From NCBI GenBank assembly GCA_024644235.1, contig JAHELJ010000012.1, forward strand, positions 1-64,000: 64,000 nucleotides of DNA, read 5' to 3'. A model generated the notes under the pieces. That model was not told the DNA's origin. It made no database searches and saw only the letters and a program-made list of their open reading frames with translations. Each line of letters begins with the position of its first letter. The stretch's first letter is position 1. Positions 1 to 7,835 of this stretch are shown here, piece by piece. This DNA is from Lewinellaceae bacterium. GTDB lineage: Bacteria; Bacteroidota; Bacteroidia; Chitinophagales; Saprospiraceae. The position numbers and the translations under genes were made by a program.

Positions 1-1667
1 GTAGCATAGCTCATTATTCCATATCTCCATGCTTCACCGATCAGACCACCGCAAGCTTGACCATCGGCGGTGAGCCAATCTCTTTGCTTTTGATAATGGG
101 CCTCCACCGGCTCTTCAGCTTTATCTGTACTTAAGTCTGATGTATAGATATAACCATAGTGTTCGAAGTATTCAAACTCCCTGAGACCATCTTCAAGATC
201 GACACATGAAGTTCTCCAGTCACTTCTTCTGGCCAACATGAGAGCGATATGGCAATTATCCCAACTGCCTTCGTCAAACGTTTCGGCATGCACCCACACC
301 TTCTTATCAGTTAGAGATACGTTGACTCCCTTGTCACATACGGCCACCGGTCGGGTGCGGTCTTTTACCCGGATATAGCAGCTGTCTTTGCCCACATTGT
401 GACAATCATCCAGTGCTTCGTAAAGAATCTTCGTTGGTGCTTCGCTATAGGGTATCTTGATTACTGCATCCGATACCCACTCGCCATTCACAAGGTCGAG
501 CTTGAATGTCCCGAAACCCTCTACTATAGCTTTCACACTCTTTACCTCGCGGCAGACGTCGGAGGCGGATGCCGGTGGTAACGTGACGTGCGCAACACAA
601 TCGTGCGAGCCGGTCGGTATAGTTATAGTGTCACCATCCACATTGGCAAAGTGATCGGTTTCACAGTTTACAGCTGGACCAACAGTATCCAGATCTACCC
701 ACCAAAACGTGCATCTCCAATAACCATCACCCAGCTGCTCTGCATTCTGAGCAAAAAGAGGAACCGGATCACAATCTGCTGGCTGCCCATAGCAGGTCTG
801 CTTGATGTCAACCGTGTATTTGGTGATTTCGTCACAAGCGTTGTTGAACTCATCTGGAGGGGCTATACCCACCTGAATCCCGCACTTTGGATCAAATACA
901 TTAGGTTGCCTTGTGACCAGATTGATGAGATAGACGTTGCGACAAGCTTCGATCTTCGGATCGTAGACCACGATATATGGCCCCTGAAAGTCTCCCACAC
1001 CACAGTAGGTGGTATCTTTCTCTACACAATAAAGGTTTTCCGCAGTAATCTCGGGAAACCTAAATACAGTGATCGTGTCGTATGAAGTTCCTCGAACGCC
1101 GTTCTTATCAAAAGCCTCGTACTCACGCAAGATCACCTTAGCTGTATCATCACCTAATGTGCATGGATAGGGAATAACCCAATCTGCTACAAATGAAGCT
1201 GCTACAGGGTCCTCGCATGGGACTTCAGCAGTGGGAGCGACGCCATTGATATGCCCTCCAAAAACAAGTGGGTCATCACAAAGGACGGTGATTGATCTTC
1301 CCTGAATCACTGGAGGATTATCCTGTTTAAAAGTGAGCTTGCTCCAGCATGAGCCTAAGCTACTCTTTACGACCAGTTTCATCTCTTGATTCCGGTATGC
1401 GCATGCTTCCATGGAGACTTCAGTATCTCCATCAGCATTTGCGTAGTAATCTATTATTCCTCCCCATTTATTTTCAATGGTAACGCTGAATGGAGCAGCT
1501 TCATCGGCATTGATAATAAAATCACCGCAAACAATTGTTGCGTAGCCATCTGCCTCCACCGCCGCATTTACATTGGTACAGTTTGGTGCTGCTGTTTGCG
1601 ACAAAAGTTTTGCCTCAAAGCCAACCATCACAAACATGAAAAGAAATGCTCGTAAAAGATTTTTCAT
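1..1667 (-). CDS. Large secreted HYR-like surface protein (partial, N-terminal 555 codons)
   Basis: The reading frame opens at the ATG at 1667 and stays open to the left edge, so only the N-terminal part is seen. It begins with a signal peptide (MKNLLRAFLF, cleavage likely after LLSQ). The rest is acidic, aromatic and cysteine-rich, with repeated Cys-Asp pairs. Near residues 465-510 is a module with VCDKGVNVSLTDKKV, AETFDEG and WDNC, the pattern I associate with HYR-type repeat modules of very long Saprospiraceae surface proteins, which usually end in a gliding/T9SS C-terminal domain. That end lies outside the window, so export by T9SS is inferred. A TAnnTTTG box lies 23 bp upstream of the ATG. 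No catalytic motif is seen; an adhesin or structural surface role is most plausible. Confidence 0.75.
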   Translation of the reverse strand, partial: MKNLLRAFLFMFVMVGFEAKLLSQTAAPNCTNVNAAVEADGYATIVCGDFIINADEAAPFSVTIENKWGGIIDYYANADGDTEVSMEACAYRNQEMKLVVKSSLGSCWSKLTFKQDNPPVIQGRSITVLCDDPLVFGGHINGVAPTAEVPCEDPVAASFVADWVIPYPCTLGDDTAKVILREYEAFDKNGVRGTSYDTITVFRFPEITAENLYCVEKDTTYCGVGDFQGPYIVVYDPKIEACRNVYLINLVTRQPNVFDPKCGIQVGIAPPDEFNNACDEITKYTVDIKQTCYGQPADCDPVPLFAQNAEQLGDGYWRCTFWWVDLDTVGPAVNCETDHFANVDGDTITIPTGSHDCVAHVTLPPASASDVCREVKSVKAIVEGFGTFKLDLVNGEWVSDAVIKIPYSEAPTKILYEALDDCHNVGKDSCYIRVKDRTRPVAVCDKGVNVSLTDKKVWVHAETFDEGSWDNCHIALMLARRSDWRTSCVDLEDGLREFEYFEHYGYIYTSDLSTDKAEEPVEAHYQKQRDWLTADGQACGGLIGEAWRYGIMSYA

Positions 1668-1690
1668 GGTGTTAAATTTTGGTAACGGAG

Positions 1691-1698
1691 CAAATATA
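1691..1698 (-). promoter_or_regulatory. Bacteroidota -7 box of the surface-protein gene
   Basis: TATATTTG on the minus strand matches TAnnTTTG. It predicts a start near 1685 and a leader of about 18 nt. No good -33 TTTG is seen at the usual distance, so the call rests on the -7 box alone. Confidence 0.4.
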
Positions 1699-1859
1699 TA
1701 TACAAATCCTTTATATATAATAATGCCCCCAGGTTTTTTTTTCTCATAATGAGTTAGTTGGACATATCAATTATTTATATATGATAAAGTAATGATGTAT
1801 AAATTGTTAACCTTGTGTTTTCCATTTGGGTGAGAATTATTCAGATAATCATCAGAATA

Positions 1860-1889
1860 TATGATAATTATATATATGTAATTATCATA
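1860..1889. repeat. Perfect 11-bp inverted repeat
   Basis: TATGATAATTA at 1860-1870 is exactly repeated in inverse at 1879-1889, separated by TATATATG. There is no GC-rich stem or clean T-tract, so it is a poor intrinsic terminator. An operator or DNA-bending site between the divergent genes is possible. Confidence 0.55.
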
Positions 1890-2074
1890 ATGTGATTAAA
1901 AATCAGACAGATATATGTAAACAATTATCTTAAGATATATCTGGCTCTATACAAGGAAAAAACATATGTGCTCTGGCAGCAATGTTACACGGATTCGCTC
2001 CTGAATTGGAAAAATAGGCGTCAAGACGAAAATTGACCGGCCTGCTAATTCACTTCTCATTTCGATGATTTCTC

Positions 2075-2082
2075 TACATTTG
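2075..2082 (+). promoter_or_regulatory. Bacteroidota -7 box of the dipeptidase gene
   Basis: TACATTTG matches TAnnTTTG 29 bp before the ATG, predicting a leader of about 24 nt. No -33 TTTG is evident. Confidence 0.4.
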
Positions 2083-2111
2083 AAAGCATCTTCAATCAAC
2101 GCAAATACTGT

Positions 2112-3347
2112 ATGACCCGACTCAGCTTACTCCTGATGATTGCTGCCCTGGCCTGGGCATGTTCTGAGAAAACGAGCCGCTTGACAGGCGGTGCCCCAGT
2201 GCTAAAGAAAGGTAAGGCACTTGCCCATCAGTATATCATTGTCGATGGGCATGTTGATCTTCCCTACCGGTTAAATGTGATCAACTTCCGGCTAGAGCGG
2301 GAGTATTTGGGAATCCCGGTCAAGAGTTCGGAAGGTGATTTCGACCATGAACGTGCCAAAGAGGGCGGGTTGGATGCTCCCTTTATGTCTATTTATATTC
2401 CTTCTTCCTATCAGGAGGGAGGTGCCAAGGATTTCGCCGATGAATTGATAAACATGGTAGTAGGGATTGCCAAAGCTCATCCCGACCACTTTGCCCTGGC
2501 CAATTCACCAAAAGAAGTTGAAGCCAATTTTATGAAAGGGCTGATATCACTGCCAATGGGGATGGAGAATGGTGCTCCAATCGAAGATGATCTGAACAAT
2601 ATCAACTACTTCTACAACCGAGGGATCCGCTACATCACGCTCACCCATTCAAGAGATAATCAAATCTGTGATTCATCGTACGATACCACGAGGACCTGGA
2701 ATGGCCTATCTCCTTTTGGAAGAGAGGTCGTTAGGGAAATGAATCGGGTGGGAGTAATGATCGATATCTCGCATGTATCCGATAGTAGCTTTTACCAAAC
2801 GCTCTCCATCGCTAAAGCACCAGTGATAGCATCGCATTCCTCTTGCCGGAAATTCACACCTGGATTTGAACGAAATATGAATGACGATATGCTGAAAGCA
2901 CTGGCTGAAAATGGAGGTGTCATTATGATCAACTTCGGATCTTCATTTTTGGATGGAGAGATACAAAAGCAATCCGATCAACACCGGGCTGAGCTTGGGC
3001 GAATTCTCCAGGAACAGGGGCTTGACTGGGATGACAAAGAAGCTGATCCCGTCATTCGCGATTATGAACGTAAAAATCCCTCGCTTTACTCTGATGTTGA
3101 AACCGTAGCCGATCATATCGAACACGTGGTTATGATCGCGGGAATTGACCATGTAGGGCTGGGATCCGATTTTGACGGGGTTGGTGATTCTCTACCGACC
3201 GGATTGAAAGATGTATCTGACTATCCCAATCTTCTTGCAGTCCTCCTGAGAAGAGGATTTTCGGATTCAGATATCGCCAAGATTTGCCATCAGAATATAT
3301 TCCGAGTTTGGAACAGAACCATCGCTGTTGCCAATGAAACTCCCTGA
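2112..3347 (+). CDS. Membrane dipeptidase, family M19 (lipoprotein)
   Basis: 411 aa, zinc dipeptidase of the renal dipeptidase family, which cleaves dipeptides including D-residue-containing ones. Visible ligands and motifs are HVD at 47-49 (the N-terminal HxD metal pair), Glu152 in MGMENG (bridging Glu), GIRYITLTHS (172-180), DISH with His221, ASH with His242, and GLGSDFDG with Asp353. The N-terminus has a lipoprotein signal (LAWAC, Cys17), so the enzyme is probably tethered in the cell envelope. It is followed by another exported peptidase gene in the same orientation (88 nt gap), suggesting joint use in peptide scavenging. Full length for the family. Confidence 0.92.
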   Translation: MTRLSLLLMIAALAWACSEKTSRLTGGAPVLKKGKALAHQYIIVDGHVDLPYRLNVINFRLEREYLGIPVKSSEGDFDHERAKEGGLDAPFMSIYIPSSYQEGGAKDFADELINMVVGIAKAHPDHFALANSPKEVEANFMKGLISLPMGMENGAPIEDDLNNINYFYNRGIRYITLTHSRDNQICDSSYDTTRTWNGLSPFGREVVREMNRVGVMIDISHVSDSSFYQTLSIAKAPVIASHSSCRKFTPGFERNMNDDMLKALAENGGVIMINFGSSFLDGEIQKQSDQHRAELGRILQEQGLDWDDKEADPVIRDYERKNPSLYSDVETVADHIEHVVMIAGIDHVGLGSDFDGVGDSLPTGLKDVSDYPNLLAVLLRRGFSDSDIAKICHQNIFRVWNRTIAVANETP

Positions 3348-3404
3348 TATCCTGATAGCTGTTATATCGAATCTTTGTCCTCCAGCTACTCAGAAGGGAA
3401 ACTT

Positions 3405-3412
3405 TAAATTTG
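3405..3412 (+). promoter_or_regulatory. Possible -7 box of the M1 aminopeptidase gene
   Basis: TAAATTTG matches TAnnTTTG 23 bp before the chosen ATG at 3436. This supports that start over the longer frame that would overlap the dipeptidase gene. A TTTG at 3374 is too far away for the standard -33 spacing. Confidence 0.35.
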
Positions 3413-3435
3413 CAAAATCCAAAGCGATTCGAATC

Positions 3436-5316
3436 ATGAAGTTGTCATTTGTACATTACCTAACATCCTTATGCCTTCTTGGTGCTTTGTGCTGTACATC
3501 GACTGAAGAGGAACTAGATGTTGAACCGGCGATTGATCAACACACTTACGCTGACCCAAACCGTGCGGTGACTACTCACCTTGACCTGGAAATCGAAGCC
3601 AATTTTGAGACCCGGGTTCTGACCGGAAAGGCTTCCTACTTGATCCAAGCCACCTCTGATGCTGCTGACATCATTTTAGACATCAATCAACTTACAATTG
3701 ACAGCATATTTGTCCACCGGGAAAGGGGAATGGAAGAAGTATCTTTTCAAATAGGAGAGACCAAGCAATTTATGGGCGCTCCTCTTACTATTCCTATTGA
3801 TTCATTGGTGACCCGGATCGACTTATACTACCAGACAGATCCCGCAGCATCAGCCTTGCAATGGCTTGAACCGAAGCAAACCTATGACAAGACTCATCCC
3901 TTCTTATTTACCCAGGGGCAAGCTATCCTAACCCGTACCTGGATCCCGTGCCAGGATGGACCGGGAATTCGCTTCACCTATAATGCTATCGTAAAGGTGC
4001 CTCCCTCTTTGCTCGCCTTGATGAGTGCAAGTAACCCTACTTCAAGGAACGACGAGGGAATCTATCATTTCGAAATGACACAACCGATTCCGGCTTATCT
4101 GATGGCCCTTGCCATTGGCAGCCTGGAGTTTGCTCCTTTGGGTGAACGTACCGGTGTATACGCCGAACCAGGTTTGCTGGAAGCAAGTGCCTACGAATTT
4201 GCCGATATGGAAAAAATGTTGCTGGCGGCCGAAAAACTCTATGGTCCTTATCTCTGGGACCGCTACGATCTAATTGTCCTCCCCCCAAGTTTCCCGTTTG
4301 GAGGCATGGAAAATCCCAGACTTACTTTTGCAACACCCACTATTATTGCCGGAGATCGATCGTTGACAGCGTTAGTTGCTCATGAACTGGCTCACTCGTG
4401 GTCGGGAAACCTGGTAACCAATGCAACCTGGGAAGATTTTTGGCTCAATGAAGGTTTTACAAATTACTTTGAACGGAGGATCATGGAGGACTTGTATGGA
4501 AAGGAATACACGGACATGTTATGGCTCCTGGGCTTCCAAGACCTACAAAGCACCATAGAAGATCTGGGTCCTGATCATCCCGATACGCACCTGAAATTGC
4601 AACTCGGCGGACGTGATCCGGATGATGGAATGACCGATATAGCTTACGAAAAGGGCTCATTATTACTGAGAACCCTGGAAGAGCAAGTCGGACGGGAAAC
4701 ATTCGATGCTTTTCTCATGAACTACTTCGAAGAGTTCAAATTCAAAAGTATCAGTACTGATGCCTGGATTGCCTATGCCACCAGATACCTGCTCAAGCCT
4801 AATAAGCTGAAATTTGATCTGGATCGCTGGATCCACGGTCCCGGAATTCCTGAGGGAGCGGCTATTCCCGAATCCAGCAGATTGAGGAATGTGGATCAGA
4901 GGCTGCAGGAATTTGTTCGCATCGGACGCCTGGACGCCTCCCAGGGCAATCGATGGTCTACCCACGAATGGCTGCATTTCCTAAGGCATCTGCCAAGGGA
5001 TCTTCACGTCAGTTTTTACGAAAAGTTGGATGACGTTTTTGACTTGTCAGCATCCGGCAATTCAGAAATTCTGGCAGTGTGGTTAGAGATATCCATCGAA
5101 TCAGGCTACCTGGAAAATCATAACAAACAGATACTGGAGAATTTCCTGACAACTGTAGGAAGACGTAAGTTTCTCACTCCTCTATATAAAGCTCTATTAA
5201 ATCATAATCAAATTAACCTCGCCAAGGAAATATTTCAAAAAGCAAGATCGAATTACCATTCGGTAGCAGCCAATTCAATTGCTGACTTGATTGAAACTTC
5301 TACTGAAGTAGGTTAA
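3436..5316 (+). CDS. M1 family aminopeptidase, leukotriene A4 hydrolase type (lipoprotein)
   Basis: 626 aa. The HEXXH-X18-E zinc site is His316-Glu317-His320-Glu339 within HELAHSWSGNLVT and FWLNEGF, the pattern of the LTA4 hydrolase branch of M1. The exopeptidase motif is GGMEN at 289. The C-terminal third is helical, as in LTA4H. I start at the ATG at 3436 because it gives a lipoprotein signal (SLCLLGALCC) and avoids overlap with the upstream gene; the frame is open from 3328. Predicted envelope aminopeptidase removing N-terminal residues from peptides, with the upstream dipeptidase as a plausible partner. LTA4 itself is not an expected substrate in bacteria. Confidence 0.9.
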   Translation: MKLSFVHYLTSLCLLGALCCTSTEEELDVEPAIDQHTYADPNRAVTTHLDLEIEANFETRVLTGKASYLIQATSDAADIILDINQLTIDSIFVHRERGMEEVSFQIGETKQFMGAPLTIPIDSLVTRIDLYYQTDPAASALQWLEPKQTYDKTHPFLFTQGQAILTRTWIPCQDGPGIRFTYNAIVKVPPSLLALMSASNPTSRNDEGIYHFEMTQPIPAYLMALAIGSLEFAPLGERTGVYAEPGLLEASAYEFADMEKMLLAAEKLYGPYLWDRYDLIVLPPSFPFGGMENPRLTFATPTIIAGDRSLTALVAHELAHSWSGNLVTNATWEDFWLNEGFTNYFERRIMEDLYGKEYTDMLWLLGFQDLQSTIEDLGPDHPDTHLKLQLGGRDPDDGMTDIAYEKGSLLLRTLEEQVGRETFDAFLMNYFEEFKFKSISTDAWIAYATRYLLKPNKLKFDLDRWIHGPGIPEGAAIPESSRLRNVDQRLQEFVRIGRLDASQGNRWSTHEWLHFLRHLPRDLHVSFYEKLDDVFDLSASGNSEILAVWLEISIESGYLENHNKQILENFLTTVGRRKFLTPLYKALLNHNQINLAKEIFQKARSNYHSVAANSIADLIETSTEVG

Positions 5317-5332
5317 TAAAAAATTGGGTTTC

Positions 5333-6670
5333 ATGTTGAAAGCAATTTCCCCTATCGACGGAAGATATCATAGCAAGACAAAAGAGTTATCAGACTTTTT
5401 CTCCGAGTTCGCTTTAATACGGTACCGGATTATGGTAGAGATTGAATACTTCCTCAGCCTGGCCAACGAGCGTCTGCAAGGGATGGACGATTACCCAAGG
5501 AATATGGATGACGACTTACGGCACATCTATCAGGATTTTTCTCAAAAAGAAGCCGAACATATTAAGGACATAGAGAGCAGGACCAATCATGATGTGAAAG
5601 CGGTTGAGTATTTTCTCAAAGAAAAACTCGATGAAATGGGGTTGGGAAAGTATCGTGAAATGGTCCACTTTGGACTGACATCGCAAGACGTGAATAACAC
5701 GGCGATACCTCTCTCTATAAAGGAAGCGATACATACCACCTACCTACCACTGCTCGCTTCGCTCAAGGAGAAAATTCAAGAATTGAGCAAACTTTGGAAA
5801 ACAGTTCCAATGCTTGCCCGAACTCATGGTCAACCAGCTTCACCGACTACTGCTGGGAAGGAATTATATGTATTTGCTGATCGACTCGGCTCTCAAATAT
5901 TTCAACTGCAACAGACCCCTTTCAAAGCCAAATTTGGTGGGGCCACTGGTAACTTTAATGCCCACAGCGTCACCTACCCCGGAGTGGATTGGATCGCTTT
6001 CGGTAATCGGTTTGTCAACCACCTTGGGCTGGAGAGACTGAACTATACCACTCAAATTGATCACTACGACCAAGTTGCTACCCTTTGTCACAACCTGATG
6101 AGGATAAACACTATCCTCATCGACATGTGCCGCGATATCTGGACTTATATCTCCATAAACTATTTTTCGCAGAAGGTGGTAGCTCATGAGACCGGTTCCA
6201 GCACGATGCCTCATAAAGTCAATCCCATTGATTTTGAAAATGCAGAAGGCAATCTTGGTGTTGCTAATGCACTCTTTAGCCATCTGGCAGAAAAGCTTCC
6301 GATTTCTCGTTTACAACGGGATCTCACAGACAGTACAGTACTGCGGAATATTGGGGTGCCTTTTGCCCACTCAATCATCGCATTTAAGTCACTGAATAAG
6401 GGTCTGAATAAAATCGATTTGAATGAGACTGAAATTATGGATGATCTTGACAAAAACTGGGCGGTGCTAACTGAGGCCTATCAAAGTATCCTACGGAGAG
6501 AAGGAGTGGCCGAACCCTATGAACTATTAAAATCGCTATCTAGGGGAAAAGATCATATTGACAGGGAGACTCTGCATAGCTTCATCGATCAACTTCCGGT
6601 GACGTCGCAAGTAAAAGATGAACTGAAGAGAATAACCCCTTTTAACTATACAGGCTTGATCGATCTTTGA
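5333..6670 (+). CDS. purB: Adenylosuccinate lyase
   Basis: 445 aa, fumarase/aspartase superfamily. It carries out two purine steps: release of fumarate from SAICAR and from adenylosuccinate. The N-terminus AISPIDGRY and the signature SSTMPHKVNPIDFENAEGN are those of the E. coli-type PurB branch (about 456 aa). I use the ATG at 5333 rather than an in-frame TTG at 5324. It starts 16 nt after the aminopeptidase stop, but the functions are unrelated. Its last 25 bases overlap the 3' end of the convergent anti-sigma gene. Confidence 0.97.
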   Translation: MLKAISPIDGRYHSKTKELSDFFSEFALIRYRIMVEIEYFLSLANERLQGMDDYPRNMDDDLRHIYQDFSQKEAEHIKDIESRTNHDVKAVEYFLKEKLDEMGLGKYREMVHFGLTSQDVNNTAIPLSIKEAIHTTYLPLLASLKEKIQELSKLWKTVPMLARTHGQPASPTTAGKELYVFADRLGSQIFQLQQTPFKAKFGGATGNFNAHSVTYPGVDWIAFGNRFVNHLGLERLNYTTQIDHYDQVATLCHNLMRINTILIDMCRDIWTYISINYFSQKVVAHETGSSTMPHKVNPIDFENAEGNLGVANALFSHLAEKLPISRLQRDLTDSTVLRNIGVPFAHSIIAFKSLNKGLNKIDLNETEIMDDLDKNWAVLTEAYQSILRREGVAEPYELLKSLSRGKDHIDRETLHSFIDQLPVTSQVKDELKRITPFNYTGLIDL

Positions 6671-7146
6671 CGTTTCCTGGTGCCTATTATCACCTGATCA
6701 ATCATCATCAGAAGGAATAAGCCGCTCGAGAGCCAGGCCAGATTTCTGAAAAAAGAATATTCCGTCAGATTGTAAACAAAATCTGTTAGCACAGGATACT
6801 GACTAGTTCCTGATTCGGGACCTTTTACTACTAGATAAATGCTGATCAACAAAATGACACTGGCTGCTGCCAGAAAGACCCAACCCGCCTTCTTCCAATC
6901 TGACTGTCCGGAAGTACCGAGTGACGTCGAATTTATCTTGGCCATGACACCACTCACAAACGATGGTGAAGGCTGATCCGGCTTGTCTTGCTGCAACATA
7001 GAATGCAAAGACTGACAACTTTCAAATATCGCTAGGAGTTCATCATTCTTCTCCAAAGATTGCAACAGTGCCTCTTTCTCCGATTCAGCCAGGTGTCCAT
7101 CAAAGTATTGCCAAATCCTTTCTTCCCATGCTTTGTAATCAATCAT
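6646..7146 (-). CDS. Putative anti-sigma factor (membrane protein)
   Basis: 166 aa. The N-terminal cytosolic part (residues 1-75: YFDGHLAESEKEALL and a predicted helix) resembles anti-sigma N-domains. It lacks the HxxxCxxC zinc motif, so it is not a ZAS-type anti-sigma. Two hydrophobic segments follow: about 85-110 (WVFLAAASVILLISIYLVV) and about 135-155. The ATG overlaps the stop of the ECF sigma gene in an ATGA arrangement, a strong sign of translational coupling and of a sigma/anti-sigma pair. The function is inferred mainly from this position. The 3' end overlaps purB on the other strand by 25 bp. Confidence 0.75.
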   Translation of the reverse strand: MIDYKAWEERIWQYFDGHLAESEKEALLQSLEKNDELLAIFESCQSLHSMLQQDKPDQPSPSFVSGVMAKINSTSLGTSGQSDWKKAGWVFLAAASVILLISIYLVVKGPESGTSQYPVLTDFVYNLTEYSFFRNLAWLSSGLFLLMMIDQVIIGTRKRQRSIKPV

Positions 7147-7631
7147 GATTTTTGCAGTTTTTTCCGGTTTCCCTCCAGCATGCTCCGGAGATTATTTCTC
7201 GCTCGGAATAATTTAATCTTAATATTAGATTGAGTCCAATCGGTAATTTCAGCAATTTCTTTTATCGACATTTCCTGGAGGTAATACAGTGTGACCACCG
7301 TACACTCATCTACTCCCAACCTAGCCACTGACTTATTTACCATTTGGGTTACCTCCTTTTCCTCAATAATAGATAAGGCACTTTGAGCATTCGACTGCAC
7401 CGACATGCCATCATCAAGATGTACCTCCTTTCTCTTCTTCCTTGCATAGTCAAGTGCAGTTCGATAAGCAATACGATAAAGCCAGGTCTTCAGCGATGAT
7501 CGTTCCTCGAAAGTGGAAAGCTTCTTGTAGGCTTTCACAAAAGTATCTTGGGCAGCCTCTTCGGCCAAATGAGCTGATTTAATGATTCTAAGACAGAGTG
7601 AGTATACCATATCCTTATACTCATTCACCAC
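7143..7631 (-). CDS. ECF-type RNA polymerase sigma factor (start uncertain)
   Basis: 162 aa from the GTG at 7631. Region 2 is visible as DMVYSLCLRI, AEEAAQDTFVKAY and TWLYRIAYRTALDYARK. Region 4 is visible as VVTLYYLQEMSIKEIAEITD and IKIKLFRARNNLR. The frame is open a further 25 codons upstream to a TGA at 7707-7709. Those codons read QLNIDEIKAGSHEAFTLV, which aligns with the normal ECF N-terminus, so the true start is probably near 7694 (a CTG) although no ATG, GTG or TTG is available there. An ATG at 7724 in the same frame is separated by the TGA and lies upstream of the predicted transcript start. Likely controls itself and the divergent DUF6249 gene through paired GTAACC-N16-CGTC promoters, and is held in check by the overlapping anti-sigma gene. 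Confidence 0.93.
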   Translation of the reverse strand: MVNEYKDMVYSLCLRIIKSAHLAEEAAQDTFVKAYKKLSTFEERSSLKTWLYRIAYRTALDYARKKRKEVHLDDGMSVQSNAQSALSIIEEKEVTQMVNKSVARLGVDECTVVTLYYLQEMSIKEIAEITDWTQSNIKIKLFRARNNLRSMLEGNRKKLQKS

Positions 7632-7715
7632 TAACGTAAAGGCTTCATGGCTTCCGGCTTTTATTTCATCGATATTTAATTGTGCCTTTTGCAGAGCTGT
7701 TGTACTTCACCCTTT

Positions 7716-7741
7716 GACGAACATTAAGTTATTATGGTTAC
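7716..7741 (-). promoter_or_regulatory. ECF-type promoter of the sigma/anti-sigma operon
   Basis: On the minus strand GTAACC (7741-7736) and CGTC (7719-7716) are separated by exactly 16 nt. This fits the general ECF layout (AAC-containing -35, CGTC -10, 16-17 nt spacer; compare Bacillus SigX/SigM promoters). It predicts transcription starting at about 7709-7706. The mirror-image promoter for the neighbouring gene has the same boxes and spacer. Confidence 0.65.
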
Positions 7742-7772
7742 AAAAATGTTTGCCAACAAAAATTTGTAACCA
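7735..7772. repeat. 10-bp inverted repeat carrying two divergent -35 boxes
   Basis: TGGTTACAAA (7735-7744) and TTTGTAACCA (7763-7772) are perfect inverse copies 18 nt apart. Each arm contains a GTAACC reading outward. The symmetry is therefore best explained as two back-to-back ECF -35 regions, although a repressor operator cannot be excluded. Confidence 0.7.
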
Positions 7773-7791
7773 AAGGATCAAAGAGGTCGTC
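7766..7791 (+). promoter_or_regulatory. ECF-type promoter of the DUF6249 gene
   Basis: GTAACC (7766-7771), a 16-nt spacer and CGTC (7788-7791) repeat the design of the sigma operon promoter on the opposite strand. Predicted start near 7798-7801, with a leader of about 36 nt before the ATG at 7836. Confidence 0.65.
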
Positions 7792-7835
7792 AGAGCATAT
7801 GATAAATCACATGTTGTTAAATTAAAAAACATAAA

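Larger units (their letters stand above)
1668..2111. other. AT-rich divergent intergenic region with several palindromes
   Basis: No gene is seen in these 444 bases between the divergent surface-protein gene and the dipeptidase gene. The middle is very AT-rich with TATA runs. It holds four symmetric elements: CTCATAATGAG (1743-1753), an 11-bp perfect inverted repeat with an 8-nt loop (1860-1889), the perfect 12-mer TATCTTAAGATA (1926-1937) and AGATATATCT (1933-1942). TAnnTTTG boxes face outward at both ends (1691-1698 minus, 2075-2082 plus). Confidence 0.6.

Noticed and set aside
588-1085. 165-codon plus-strand frame over the left-edge gene
   Set aside because: The minus strand encodes a signal peptide and patterned Cys/Asp modules that stay open to the edge, so the plus frame is a shadow.
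1860-1889. Inverted repeat as an intrinsic terminator
   Set aside because: The stem is almost all A-T, there is no following T-run, and it lies upstream of both divergent genes.
7707-7724. In-frame TGA after ATG 7724 read as selenocysteine or recoding in the sigma gene
   Set aside because: The predicted promoter places the transcript start at or downstream of the TGA, so it would not be translated. No selenocysteine-type hairpin is apparent.
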